Notes under the pieces: model-generated | The model's input: the letters and a program-made list of their open reading frames with translations, nothing else | What the model was told of the DNA's origin: nothing | Database searches by the model: none | From: Chelydra serpentina | Taxonomy: Eukaryota; Chordata; Testudines; Chelydridae | Reading direction: 5' to 3' | Assembly: GCA_037349315.1 (NCBI GenBank) | Contig: JBAIAC010000008.1 | Span: forward strand, 121,022,001-121,086,000 | Length of the DNA: 64,000 nucleotides | Shown here: positions 1-8,946 of the stretch, piece by piece | Numbering within the stretch: position 1 is the stretch's first letter | How the letters are laid out: every line of letters begins with the position of its first letter | Position numbers and translations under genes: made by a program

Positions 1-345
1 AAGAAATGACAAAAGCAAAGGCGACATAGTAAGTACAATTTTTCTAAGTAATATACTTAGTAGAAAGCTGAATGTCAACATATTATGGCAAAGATTTTTT
101 AAAAACATAGGAACTTAAAGTTAGACTCCATATCCATATTTAGACTCACCTGATTTTCAGAAGTGCTGAATACCCAACACCACCTATTAACCTGAATGGG
201 AGAGCTGGGTACTTAGCACTTTTGAAAATCAGACTGGTGCCTAAGTATGGATTTATTAACCTAATTTTTGTAAATATTGGCCTATAGTAACGTTCGTTTT
301 AGCAAAAACAACAGTTCAGGGAGAACTTCCCCAATCTGAGAGAAT
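1..345. repeat. AT-rich flank with an old palindromic repeat
   Basis: No gene is seen. Positions 128-178 and 204-254 form an imperfect inverted repeat: the left arm contains gattttcagaagtgctga and the right arm contains its degenerate complement (agcacttttgaaaatcag). The same kind of hairpin, built on 'gattttcagaggtgctgagcacc', is a common dispersed element in sauropsid genomes. This copy is diverged, with a loop of about 25 bases. It is probably an old foldback MITE; no target duplication is clear. Confidence 0.5.
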
Positions 346-388
346 AACACGGTTACTCACCGTAGTAAATAGTGTTCTTCGAGATGGG

Positions 389-554
389 TTGCTCATATGT
401 ATTCCAGTTAGGTGTGCGCGCGCGGCGTGCACGATCGTCGGAAGATTTTTACCCTAGCAACACTCGGTGGGCCGGCTGGCGCCCCCTGGAGTGGCGCCGT
501 TAGGTGCCCCGATATATACTGCAGCCGGCCCATCGCCCCCTCAGTTCCTTCTTG
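389..554. repeat. DIRS inverted terminal repeat, right end of the element
   Basis: About 166 bases here reappear inverted at 6507-6671 with no mismatch that I can see. The repeat includes ctcatatgtattccagttag and the GC-rich stretch gtgcgcgcgcggcgtgcacg. It is the terminus downstream of the recombinase gene in element orientation. Confidence 0.92.
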
Positions 555-589
555 CCGGCTACTCCGACAGTGGGGAAGGAGGGCGGGTT

Positions 590-692
590 TGGAATACATA
601 TGAGCAACACATCTCGAAGAACACTATTTACTACGGTGAGTAACCGTGTTTTCTTCTTCGAGTGCTTGCTCATATGTATTCCAGTTAGGTGA
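590..692. repeat. DIRS internal complementary region
   Basis: This block has two halves. Positions 590-648 are the inverted complement of the outer end at about 348-406. Positions 648-692 are the inverted complement of the other outer end at about 6645-6686. The junction between the halves reads ccgtgttttcttcttcg, corresponding to the two element ends placed head to tail. In DIRS elements this region is thought to template completion of the ends and circle formation. Confidence 0.9.
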
Positions 693-706
693 CTCCCAAG
701 CCATTC

Positions 707-3595
707 CTAGGAGGCGGGGTCGGATTGTGATACAGCAGAGTTTAGGACCGCCGAACCAAAAGCGGCGTCGTCTCTAGAATGTTGCACTATGGCATAGTGC
801 GAGGCAAAAGTGTGTACTGACGACCATGTCGCGGCCCTACAAATGTCTTGTATAGGTATGTGTGCCAGGAAGGCAGACGACGAGGCCTGAGCTCGGGTAG
901 AGTGGGCCGTAGTGTGCATGGTGGGGACACCTGCCAAGTCATAGCATGTGCGGATGCACGACGTGATCCATGACGAGATGCGCTGGGAAGAGACGGGAAG
1001 GCCTTTCATCCGGTCCGCCACGGCGATGAACAGCTGGGTCGACTTCCGGAAGGGCTTTGTCCTCTCGATGTAGAAGGCGAGGGCTCTCCGGACATCCAGG
1101 GAATGGAGTTGCTGCTCCTTCCTGGAGGCATGGGGCTTAGGATAAAAGACAGGTAGAAAAATGTCTTGGTTAATGTGGAAAGCCGACACTACCTTGGGCA
1201 GGAAAGCCGGGTGTGGCCTGAGCTGTACTTTATCCTTATGGAACACCGTATAAGGTGGTTCCGAAGTGAGCGCTCTGAGCTCAGAGACGCGTCTAGCCGA
1301 GGTGATGGCTACTAGAAAGGCCGTTTTCCATGAGAGATACAGCATGGAGCAAGTGGCCATGGGCTCGAATGGGGCACCCATGAGCCTGGTAATGACTAGG
1401 TTGAGGTCCCATGTAGGGACTGGGCGGCGCACCGGCGGGTGTAGCCGTTCTAACCCCTTAAGGAACCTGGTGACCATGGGGTTGGAGAAAACAGAACCCG
1501 CCCCGTCCCGGGGGTGAAAAGCTGAAATTGCCGCTAGGTGGACTTTTAGGGACGAGAGAGCCAGACCCTGCTCCTTTAGTAAGAGGAGGTAGTCCAGTAT
1601 GGTGTGAACCGGCACCTGCAAGGGGTCAAGGCCCCGAGTGCCACACCACAAGGAAAAACGTTTCCACTTAGCTGAGTAGGTGGACCTGGTGGAGGGTTTC
1701 CTACTGCTCAGCAGAACGTTCTGGACCGGGCTGGAACATTGTAGCTCCGACGGGTTCAGCCATGCAGCAGCCACGCCGTGAGGTGAAGGGACCGCAGGTC
1801 GGGATGCTGGATCCTGCCGTGCTGCTGCGTGATCAGGTCCGGCCATCGCGGAAGAGGGATCGGGTCTGTCATGGACATCTCCAGGAGCGTGGTATACCAG
1901 TGTTGCCTGGGCCACGCTGGAGCAATCAGGATCATCCTGGCCTTGTCCCTGCGTAGCTTGAGCAGGACCCTGTGGACCAGTGGAACTGGTGGGAAGGCAT
2001 AGGCCAGGTTGTCTGTCCAAGGATGGAGAAAAGCGTCTGTCAGGGAGCCTGGGGAGCGACCCTGAAAGGAGCAGAACACTTGGCATTTCCTGTTCTCGCG
2101 AGTCGCGAAGAGATCTATCTGGGGAAACCCCCACTTCTGGAAGACAGAGTGGATGACGTCTGGCCGAATGGACCACTCGTGAGTTTGAAAGGACCTGCTC
2201 AGGCGGTCCGCCAAGGTGTTCTGGACTCCTGGGAGAAACGAGGCCACGGGGTGAATGGAACGGGCTATGCAAAAGTCCCAGAGCTGAGTTGCCTCTCGGC
2301 AGAGGGGGAGGGAGTGTGCCCCTCCCTGTCTGTTGATGTAATGCATGGCCGTCGTGTTGTCTGTAAGGATGGAGACACAGCGGCCCTGTAAGTGTTGAGC
2401 GAAGGCTTGGCAGGCGAGACGTACCGCTCGGAGTTCTCGGACATTGATGTGTAATGTCAGCTCTTGCTCCGACCACAGGCCCTGCGTTTGGAAGTTCTGC
2501 AGGTGAGCCCCCCAGCCGAGGGATGACGCATCCGTAGTCAAGGTGCGGGAAGGCTGAGGTGGATGAAAGGGAATACCTGACATCACATGTGCGGGGTCCA
2601 GCCACCAGTTGAGGGAGGCTAGGACTTGCGGTGGGACCGTCAGAATCATATCGAGGTTGTCCCTGTGTGGTCGGTATGCGGAGGCCAGCCATGCGTGGAG
2701 GGGCCGTAGGCGTAACCTGGCGTGAGCTGTCACGAAGGTGCATGATGCCATATGACCCATGAGGCTGAGGCAGCAGCGGGCTGTTGAAGTTGGGAAAGCT
2801 TGGAGGCTGCGTATGGCGGCTGCAAGCGTTTGAAAGCGAGCCTCTGGGAGGAATGCCCTGGCGAGGGTAGAGTCCAGTATAGCCCCTATGAAGTCTATTC
2901 TCTGTGTTGGGACCAAAGTGGACTTTTCGATGTTTAGTAGGAGGCCGAGACGGTTGAACATGTCCATGGCCTTGTGAATGTGGGACTGGACCTGGTTGGC
3001 GGAGTTGCCACGGAGGAGCCAGTCGTCGAGGTAGGGGAATACCTGAACTCCTTGACGCCGAAGGGCGGCTGCTACCACTGCCATGCACTTTGTGAAGACT
3101 CTCGGTGCTGTTGAGAGGCCAAATGGCAGGACCGCGAACTGGAAGTGTCTCTGGCCCACTACGAAGCGCAGGAAGCGTCTGTGAGGTGGGTAGATGGCAA
3201 TGTGGAAATACGCGTCCTTCATGTCGAGGGCGGCGTACCAGTCTCCCTGATCCATAGAGGGGATAAGAGTGCCCAGGGAGAGCATACGGAATTTCAACTT
3301 TACCATAAACTTGTTGAGACCCCGTAAGTCCAGGATAGGACGGAGCCCCCCCTTTGGCTTTGGGATTAGGAAATAACGGGAGTAGAATCCCTTGCCTCTG
3401 AGATCCCTTGGGACCTCCTCCACCGCTCCCAGAGTAAAGAGTTCGTGCACCTCCTGGATAAGGAGTTGCTCGTGAGAAGGGTCCCTGAAGAGGGACGGGG
3501 TGGGAGGGTGGGAGGAGGGCAGGGAGACGAATTGCAATCGGTATCCCCCCTGGACGGTATGTAAAACCCAGCGGTCTGTGGTGATATTCGACCAC
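707..3595 (-). CDS. DIRS tyrosine recombinase (domain at about 707-1710)
   Basis: This frame is open for 962 codons. Only the last third is recognisable: a tyrosine recombinase that would integrate the circular DNA. It begins near residue 630 (SSRKPSTRSTYSAKW) with a core-binding SAM-like part. The catalytic domain shows SARRVSEL (Arg 768/769), HSTR (H898 and R901) and SHYA (Y934), in the R-H-x-x-R-Y order of the family. The stop lies just before the internal complementary region. The first 610 residues run in another frame across the RT ORF and are Pro- and Ser-rich without a known domain. Extensive overlap of the recombinase and RT frames is known for DIRS-1, so that part may be translated, or may simply be open because the DNA is GC-rich. 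No Met close to the domain is evident, so the true start is unknown. Confidence 0.82.
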   Translation of the reverse strand: MVEYHHRPLGFTYRPGGIPIAIRLPALLPPSHPVPLQGPFSRATPYPGGARTLYSGSGGGGPKGSQRQGILLPLFPNPKAKGGAPSYPGLTGSQQVYGKVEIPYALPGHSYPLYGSGRLVRRPRHEGRVFPHCHLPTSQTLPALRSGPETLPVRGPAIWPLNSTESLHKVHGSGSSRPSASRSSGIPLPRRLAPPWQLRQPGPVPHSQGHGHVQPSRPPTKHRKVHFGPNTENRLHRGYTGLYPRQGIPPRGSLSNACSRHTQPPSFPNFNSPLLPQPHGSYGIMHLRDSSRQVTPTAPPRMAGLRIPTTQGQPRYDSDGPTASPSLPQLVAGPRTCDVRYSLSSTSAFPHLDYGCVIPRLGGSPAELPNAGPVVGARADITHQCPRTPSGTSRLPSLRSTLTGPLCLHPYRQHDGHALHQQTGRGTLPPPLPRGNSALGLLHSPFHSPRGLVSPRSPEHLGGPPEQVLSNSRVVHSARRHPLCLPEVGVSPDRSLRDSREQEMPSVLLLSGSLPRLPDRRFSPSLDRQPGLCLPTSSTGPQGPAQATQGQGQDDPDCSSVAQATLVYHAPGDVHDRPDPSSAMAGPDHAAARQDPASRPAVPSPHGVAAAWLNPSELQCSSPVQNVLLSSRKPSTRSTYSAKWKRFSLWCGTRGLDPLQVPVHTILDYLLLLKEQGLALSSLKVHLAAISAFHPRDGAGSVFSNPMVTRFLKGLERLHPPVRRPVPTWDLNLVITRLMGAPFEPMATCSMLYLSWKTAFLVAITSARRVSELRALTSEPPYTVFHKDKVQLRPHPAFLPKVVSAFHINQDIFLPVFYPKPHASRKEQQLHSLDVRRALAFYIERTKPFRKSTQLFIAVADRMKGLPVSSQRISSWITSCIRTCYDLAGVPTMHTTAHSTRAQASSSAFLAHIPIQDICRAATWSSVHTFASHYAIVQHSRDDAAFGSAVLNSAVSQSDPAS

Positions 3596-3771
3596 GCCGG
3601 GGAGAAGGGGGAGAGGCGGTTCAGAAACAGGAGTGCGGGATCGGAATGGACTGGTACTCCGGCCTCGAGCGCCCCTTCAAAAATTTTGTTTGGGCCCCGA
3701 CGATGGCTTGTGGGGGCCCTGCCTCTGGCCGGTCTGCCGGCCAGGTTGCTGTCTCCTACCCGCTCGACCAC
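1756..3771 (-). CDS. DIRS reverse transcriptase-RNase H protein
   Basis: The second ORF, 671 codons with no stop, copies the element RNA into DNA. The reverse transcriptase core spans about residues 105-300: LIPKPKGGLRPILDLRGLN, then ALDMKDAYFHI (catalytic Asp in the DxxxAYFH motif), then LPFGLSTAPRVF and the active-site YLDD at 247-250. RNase H follows at about 408-530, with TTDAS (D413), RELRA (E446), LTDN (D471) and LADRLS (D522) as the four acidic positions. A C-terminal block (DLFATR, DAF, YAFPP, IAPAWP) matches the segment that DIRS polyproteins carry after RNase H, often described as methyltransferase-like; no clear methyltransferase motif is visible. The ORF overlaps the gag 3' end and most of the recombinase ORF. 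It may start by reinitiation or frameshift rather than at the Met given here. Confidence 0.9.
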   Translation of the reverse strand: MVERVGDSNLAGRPARGRAPTSHRRGPNKIFEGALEAGVPVHSDPALLFLNRLSPFSPAWSNITTDRWVLHTVQGGYRLQFVSLPSSHPPTPSLFRDPSHEQLLIQEVHELFTLGAVEEVPRDLRGKGFYSRYFLIPKPKGGLRPILDLRGLNKFMVKLKFRMLSLGTLIPSMDQGDWYAALDMKDAYFHIAIYPPHRRFLRFVVGQRHFQFAVLPFGLSTAPRVFTKCMAVVAAALRRQGVQVFPYLDDWLLRGNSANQVQSHIHKAMDMFNRLGLLLNIEKSTLVPTQRIDFIGAILDSTLARAFLPEARFQTLAAAIRSLQAFPTSTARCCLSLMGHMASCTFVTAHARLRLRPLHAWLASAYRPHRDNLDMILTVPPQVLASLNWWLDPAHVMSGIPFHPPQPSRTLTTDASSLGWGAHLQNFQTQGLWSEQELTLHINVRELRAVRLACQAFAQHLQGRCVSILTDNTTAMHYINRQGGAHSLPLCREATQLWDFCIARSIHPVASFLPGVQNTLADRLSRSFQTHEWSIRPDVIHSVFQKWGFPQIDLFATRENRKCQVFCSFQGRSPGSLTDAFLHPWTDNLAYAFPPVPLVHRVLLKLRRDKARMILIAPAWPRQHWYTTLLEMSMTDPIPLPRWPDLITQQHGRIQHPDLRSLHLTAWLLHG

Positions 3772-6304
3772 GCGGCCTTCTGTAAAAGTCTTGACGTGGT
3801 GGGGGAGGGAAGTAGGTGCGTCGCACGAACGGCCTGAAGGGCCTGCGCTGCGTCGCGGGGGTATGCATCCCCAGCGTGCGGATGATGGTACGACCGTCTT
3901 TTAAGGTCTGCAGCTTAGGGTCTGTCTTCTCCGAAAACAGGCCCTGCCCGTCAAAGGGTAGGTCCTGGATAGTGTGCTGGACCTCTGCTGGGAGGGTGGA
4001 GGATTGCAGCCAGGAGATGCGCCGCATGGCGACTCCGGAGGCGATGGTTCTGGCAGCGGAGTCGGCGATGTCCAAGGAGGCCCGCAGCGACGTCCTGGCC
4101 AGCTTTTTGCCCTCCTCCACGAAGGCTTTATACTCCTGTCTGGACTCTGGAGGTATAAGCTCTTTAAACTTGTCCACCGTGACCCAGGTGTTGAAAGCAT
4201 AGCGGCTCAGGAGTGCCTGTTGGTTCGCCGCACGAAGCTGTAGGCCCCCTCCTGAGTAGATCTTCCGGCCAAACAAGTCTAGGCGCTTGGCGTCTTTTGA
4301 CTTCGGGGCCAGGGCCTGTTGGCCATTCCTCTCCCTCTCGTTGACAGATTGGACCACCAACGAACACGGAGGGGGGTGCGTATAGAGGTATTGAAAATCC
4401 CTCGGGGGGGCCATGTACTTTCTCTCTACCCCCCTGGCAGTGGGGGGTATCGATGCTGGTGTCTGCCAGATGGATGTGGCGTTGGCAAGGATAGTCCGCA
4501 CAAAAGGTAAGGCAACCCTAGTGGGGGCATCGGTCGTCAGGATGTCCACCACGGGGTCCTCCAGTTCAGGGACCTCTTCTATTTGGAGGTCCATATTCAG
4601 GGCCAACCTGCGGAGCAGGGCTTGGTGGTCCCTGAGATCGATGGGAGGTGGACCGGATGATGATGCTCCAGCCACTGCCTCATCAGGGGAGGAGGAGGAG
4701 GACAGGCCTTGGGCGAGCGGGTCCTCGACGGCTACTTCTTCGGGGCCCAGGGGTGGGGGCTCCGATTCAGGCTGCTCTACCTCTGGCGGAGGCCTGGAGA
4801 CTGTAGCCTCTGGAGGGCGGGAGACTGTAGCCTCTGGCGCTCGACGCTCCAACGTGGTTGAGGTAGGAGCTCTTGCTGGTACCCTCTGGGCTTCATAGTA
4901 TGCCATGGGGGTCCAAAATGGCCACCGCTCCTGAACCTGCCCGGTCTCTGGCAGGTGACCCTGGTCGCTGATGGTGTGGTCCTCCGCGTAGAGGTCGCTA
5001 CCAGCTCTGGAAGAGCGGGATCCAGAGCGCAAAGGCCAGGGTGGGGCAGAATAGCCATGCAGTGACGTCTGCGTGGCTAGGGTCTGCCTCCTTGGTGGGG
5101 TCCGGTGCCGGGATGGTATCCGGTACCGGGAGCCTGATCGGTGCCAGGATGGCGTCCGGTGCCGGGAGCCGGATCGGCGTCGAGAGTCGGATCGGCGCCG
5201 GGATGGGGAGCGGCGTCGAGAGCCGGATCGAGGGCGGGACCTGGATCGGTACCTGCGATGATCTCGGTACCGTGACACGGATCGGGACCTGGAACATCTC
5301 GGCGATCTGCGCGTCGACCGGCCGCGGGACCGGGAGCGGCGTCGAGAGTCAGGATACCTCCGTGCGGATGGAGACCTGGAGCGGTACCGCGAGTAGGAAC
5401 GGCGCCGGGATCGTGATCGGTGCCGGGACTGCGAGCGGTACCTTGGAGATGCACGTGGCTGCTGCTGGCTGGTCTCCGCCTGCGGCACCGGGTGGAAGAT
5501 GGCCGGTTTGCCGCGTGATGTGATGATCCGCACAGGCGGTACCGTAGACGGGGTCGGTACCGGAGCGGTCATCTGGATCAGGTCCCGCGCCGCTGCGAAG
5601 GTGTCCGGCGTGGACGGCAGCGGAAGCTCAACCACGGAGTGTGCCGGGGAGCTGGTGGTTACCGAGCTCAACGGCCCTCGCGGGACCGGAGTCGTCGGTA
5701 CCGGAGCCTGCGGAGGCTGACCTGCACTCAACGGCCTCTCGGGAGCCGGAGTTGGCAGGGCCGGCGCCGGTGTTGACGGCGGCGCCGGACTCAACGGCCT
5801 AAGGAGGGCCGGAGTAAGTGGCACGGAGACCACTGGCACCGAACTCAGCGGTCCTTCCGGTACCGGAGTTGGCGGTGCGGGCGCCTCGACAGACCTAGGC
5901 TGGTCTGGAGCTGGCTGCGCATGCAGCGGCGCCTTAGTCGGTCCACCCGACTTCTTGGCTCTCGGGGACAGAGAGCGGCTCTGTGAAGTCCCGGGTAGAG
6001 AGGGACGGTGCCTGGGTTCTTTACCGGAGGTTGGACGTTCCGGTGCCGCAGACGTTGAGGCCGCCGGGGCCGGTGCCGTGGTACGATGCGGCGCCGACAT
6101 CGGGCTAAGAGACGCCTCTAACAGGAGCTGCTTCAAACGAAAGTCCCGCTCCTTTTTGGTCCGCGGCTTGAAGGACTTACAAATACGGCACTTGTCCGGA
6201 AGGTGGGACTCCCCGAGGCACTTGAGACAGGAGGCATGCGGATCTCCTGTAGGCATCGGCTTCTGGCATGCCGAGCAAGGCTTGAATCCCGGTGAGCCAG
6301 GCAT
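3677..6304 (-). CDS. DIRS gag-like protein with an RS-rich domain
   Basis: This is the first ORF of the intact DIRS element, 875 codons, uninterrupted. It should encode the structural (Gag-like) nucleic-acid-binding protein. Residues about 10-46 hold a Cys/His cluster (CSAC, then CLKC, then CRIC) that looks like zinc binding. Residues about 80-270 are Pro-rich with imperfect repeats. Residues about 280-430 are dominated by Arg-Ser dipeptides (for example RHRSRSRRRS), resembling the RS domain of splicing factors. The C-terminal third, with PEVEQPESEPPP-type acidic sequence followed by a conserved block (ALNMDLQIEEV, LFGRKIYSGGG), matches relics in the decayed DIRS copies of this window, so it is the conserved gag core. 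The 3' end overlaps the RT ORF by 95 bases in another frame. The start is the first Met, just upstream of the zinc cluster. The Gag role is inferred from position and family. Confidence 0.85.
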   Translation of the reverse strand: MPGSPGFKPCSACQKPMPTGDPHASCLKCLGESHLPDKCRICKSFKPRTKKERDFRLKQLLLEASLSPMSAPHRTTAPAPAASTSAAPERPTSGKEPRHRPSLPGTSQSRSLSPRAKKSGGPTKAPLHAQPAPDQPRSVEAPAPPTPVPEGPLSSVPVVSVPLTPALLRPLSPAPPSTPAPALPTPAPERPLSAGQPPQAPVPTTPVPRGPLSSVTTSSPAHSVVELPLPSTPDTFAAARDLIQMTAPVPTPSTVPPVRIITSRGKPAIFHPVPQAETSQQQPRASPRYRSQSRHRSRSRRRSYSRYRSRSPSARRYPDSRRRSRSRGRSTRRSPRCSRSRSVSRYRDHRRYRSRSRPRSGSRRRSPSRRRSDSRRRSGSRHRTPSWHRSGSRYRIPSRHRTPPRRQTLATQTSLHGYSAPPWPLRSGSRSSRAGSDLYAEDHTISDQGHLPETGQVQERWPFWTPMAYYEAQRVPARAPTSTTLERRAPEATVSRPPEATVSRPPPEVEQPESEPPPLGPEEVAVEDPLAQGLSSSSSPDEAVAGASSSGPPPIDLRDHQALLRRLALNMDLQIEEVPELEDPVVDILTTDAPTRVALPFVRTILANATSIWQTPASIPPTARGVERKYMAPPRDFQYLYTHPPPCSLVVQSVNERERNGQQALAPKSKDAKRLDLFGRKIYSGGGLQLRAANQQALLSRYAFNTWVTVDKFKELIPPESRQEYKAFVEEGKKLARTSLRASLDIADSAARTIASGVAMRRISWLQSSTLPAEVQHTIQDLPFDGQGLFSEKTDPKLQTLKDGRTIIRTLGMHTPATQRRPFRPFVRRTYFPPPPRQDFYRRPRGRAGRRQQPGRQTGQRQGPHKPSSGPKQNF

Positions 6305-6506
6305 TGGCCCGGTACCGGGTTGGAGAGAAGGGGAGAAGCCCCTAATCTCCAGCTACAATTGTCACTGAGTCTAACAACTATTAACAACTAATTAACGGTA
6401 CTTTAACGGTACTTAAACTATCTAAAAGATAAACGAGTGCTGTAAAGCTAGGGCTGTGGAGGTCAGCGAGCTGCTCTCCACTGTTCCAACGACCGACACG
6501 GGCGGT

Positions 6507-6671
6507 AAGAAGGAACTGAGGGGGCGATGGGCCGGCTGCAGTATATATCGGGGCACCTAACGGCGCCACTCCAGGGGGCGCCAGCCGGCCCACCGAGTGT
6601 TGCTAGGGTAAAAATCTTCCGACGATCGTGCACGCCGCGCGCGCACACCTAACTGGAATACATATGAGCAA
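6507..6671. repeat. DIRS inverted terminal repeat, left end of the element
   Basis: This is the inverted partner of 389-554. It lies upstream of the gag-like ORF in element orientation, so it should carry the promoter. A TATA-like stretch (tatatatcg) occurs near 6542 within the repeat and therefore at both ends; I cannot show that it works as a promoter. Confidence 0.9.
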
Positions 6672-6686
6672 GCACTCGAAGAAGAA

Positions 6687-7867
6687 CTTGTGGTTTCAGA
6701 CATAGTCCTCATTTTTAAAATGAGGATTCTAGAGGAACTGGTAGACTCTTCCAAACCACTGGAATATTTAAGGACATCCACTATATACTTGTAAGATTTA
6801 TTACTTCAGCAGGGCTTTAATGTGCATGCCACTTCACATCACATATCAAGACTGATCCCCTGTTCCCAGAACATACAATCTAAGGAACTGACCTTGAAAA
6901 CACTGATTTGGCATGCTGTGTTTACTACTGACTTCAGTAGGGGTTATTCATGATAGTAATCACTGCACTTGTCAGTAAGAGTTTGCAGGATGAAGTCCTA
7001 AACTAAGATAAGAACAAACAGGAGATGAAAACAAAGTGGAAATTTTTATATACCTCCAAGTACAGTACTATAAAACAGGCGCAGTAAATGTCCCAGAAAA
7101 ATAAAGTCCCTGCCAAATAATTTATAATTTAATGGCCCAAGCAGATTCAAAACTCTTTATATCAATGTTCAGCTTAAGAAAGGAAACAGAGAGGAAGACA
7201 TTTCCTTATCAACTTGGAGTTTATCCATGCTCCCCTCCCCACTCTCCATTGCTTAACCCAGCCCTACCAAAAGTGACTTGTACACCTGGCTACACCTTCT
7301 GAAGAGTGGTTTGCTTGTATGTGTGTTGTGGAGTGGGAAGAAAAAGGCTGTCATCTTTTGAACACACCACATTGCACCAAAGGCAGGCATGTCTAAAAAA
7401 AAAAAAAAAAGAGCTCACTGGGTTGAGTATCTCCAAACACCCTGCCCCCATAAGAACTTTTAGTGTCTCTGACAAATTACTTAAAATTTTTCTGGCCTCC
7501 TCTAAATGTATTGACCAGTTTACTTGAGCCTGCCAGTATCATACAGCAGATGAAGAGATCTTGCCATGTTAGGATACTTGGCCTCACATGTATCCACTGC
7601 ATCATCCAAGTTGTCACCTGAGCAATTGACACTCATATTACAGCAACAGACAGAAAAAGACAACAAAACATTCCTCTTTCCCAACAATCTTTGTACTTGT
7701 CCCTGAAACCAGTTCTGGGGAAGGCTGTTTCTAGTAACTATGGCAGCAGACAGGTAATGTCTGGGTTACAGGGTTAACGTTAAACTGAGAGCACAAGAGA
7801 AAGTAGATAATCTGTATTTTATCAGTTTAGTGGCCCTTAGGTGCCAATACCCTTATGTGCTCACTAA
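6687..7867. other. AT-rich DNA without a recognised gene
   Basis: About 1.2 kb between the DIRS and Harbinger elements. It has an A-run at about 7396-7411. Around 7065-7140, 'aaataaagtccctgccaaat...tttataat' resembles an old dispersed amniote repeat also seen near 26880. No coding region is supported. Confidence 0.5.
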
Positions 7868-8257
7868 GGCCTGGTCTACACTAGGACTTTATGTCGAATT
7901 TAGCAGCGTTAACTCGATTTAACCCTGCACCCGTCCACATTACGAAGCTATTTATTTCGACATAAATGGCTCTTTAATTCGATTTCTGTACTCCTCCCTG
8001 ACGAGGGGAGTACCGCCAAATTCGACATGGCCACGTCGAATTCGTGTTACTGTGGACGGAATTCGACGCTAATAGCTCCTGGAGCTATCCCACAGCGCAC
8101 CACTCAGTGGACGCTCTGGACAACAATCCGAGCTCGGATGCTCTAACCAGCCACTCAGGAAAAGCCCCGGGAAAATTTGAATTCCTTTTCCTGTCTGGCC
8201 AGTTTGAATCTCATTTCCTGTTTGGACATCGTGGCGAGCTCAGCAGCACTGGCAACG

Positions 8258-8834
8258 ATGCAGAGCTCTGCAGCCGTGGTGACCATGACATCGCAGAATA
8301 GGAAGAGAGCACCAGCTTGGACTGATCGGGAAGTCTTGGACCTGATCGCTGTGTGGGGCGATGAGTCCATGCTTTCGGAGCTGCGATCCAAAAGACGGAA
8401 TGCGAAAATTTATGAGAAGATTTCCAAGGCAATGGCGGAGAGAGGATACGTCCGGGATGCAACGCAGTGCCGCGTGAATATCAAGGAGCTGCGACAGGCA
8501 TACCAAAAGACCAAAGAGCCCAACGGACGCTCTGGATCGCAGCCACACACATGCCGATTTTACGAGGCACTGCATGCTATGCTCGGTGGTGCTGCCATCA
8601 CTACCCCACCAGTGTCCGTGGACTCTGACGACGGGGTCTTATCTACGGCCACGTCGTCTGAAATTTTCGCGGACGGTGAAGAAGAGGAAGGAGAGGAGGA
8701 GGACGAGGCAGTCGACAGCGCTTTCACCGCTGATTTCCCCGACAGCCAGGATCTGGTCATCACCCTCACTGAGATCCCCTACGAACCCTCCCAAAGCAGC
8801 AGCCCGGACCAGGACCCAGGCGAAGGATCGTCAG
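8258..8834 (+). CDS. Harbinger Myb/SANT-like protein, exon 1
   Basis: The first exon of the accessory DNA-binding protein, which in Harbinger elements helps bring the transposase to the termini and nucleus. The trihelix-type Myb/SANT domain starts with NRKRAPAWTDREVLDLIAVW, continues through ELRSKRRNAKIYEKISKAM and RGYVRDATQCRVNIKELRQ, and ends with CRFYEALHAMLGG. An acidic linker follows (EEEEGEEEDEA). I chose Met 8258 (MQSSAAVV) because related turtle proteins, as I recall them, begin there; the frame is open upstream to 8177, and 8285 is also possible. The donor is tcag|gtcggt at 8834/8835, in phase 1. Read-through would add only a short tail and stop at 8860. Joining to 10171 keeps the frame. 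The splice is inferred. Confidence 0.8.
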
Positions 8835-8946
8835 GTCGGTGTTTTAAACATTTATTTTGAAGAGAATAGGCATTGGTTTGTTATCAATGTGTTTTTATTG
8901 CTTGCTTTGCAACAGAGGCTTCAGTTTTCAATCTTTTCCAAGGCAA

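Larger units (their letters stand above)
346..6686 (-). mobile_element. Intact DIRS-type tyrosine-recombinase retrotransposon
   Basis: The element is read on the minus strand: left terminus near 6686, gag-like ORF, RT-RNase H ORF, tyrosine recombinase ORF, internal complementary region near 590-692, right terminus near 346. Inverted terminal repeats 389-554 and 6507-6671 look identical over about 160 bases. The internal complementary region matches both outer ends in reverse, which is the hallmark of DIRS elements and fits replication through a circular intermediate. Both ends carry AAC (plus-strand reading), and no target duplication is visible, as expected for recombinase-mediated insertion. 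All three ORFs are open, so this copy looks young. The strong GC-rich composition contrasts with the AT-rich flanks. Exact termini are uncertain by a few bases. Confidence 0.93.

Noticed and set aside
1756..6400. Many plus-strand frames, for example at 1972-2391 and 4413-4898
   Set aside because: Shadows of the minus-strand DIRS genes in GC-rich DNA; the conserved motifs are all on the minus strand.
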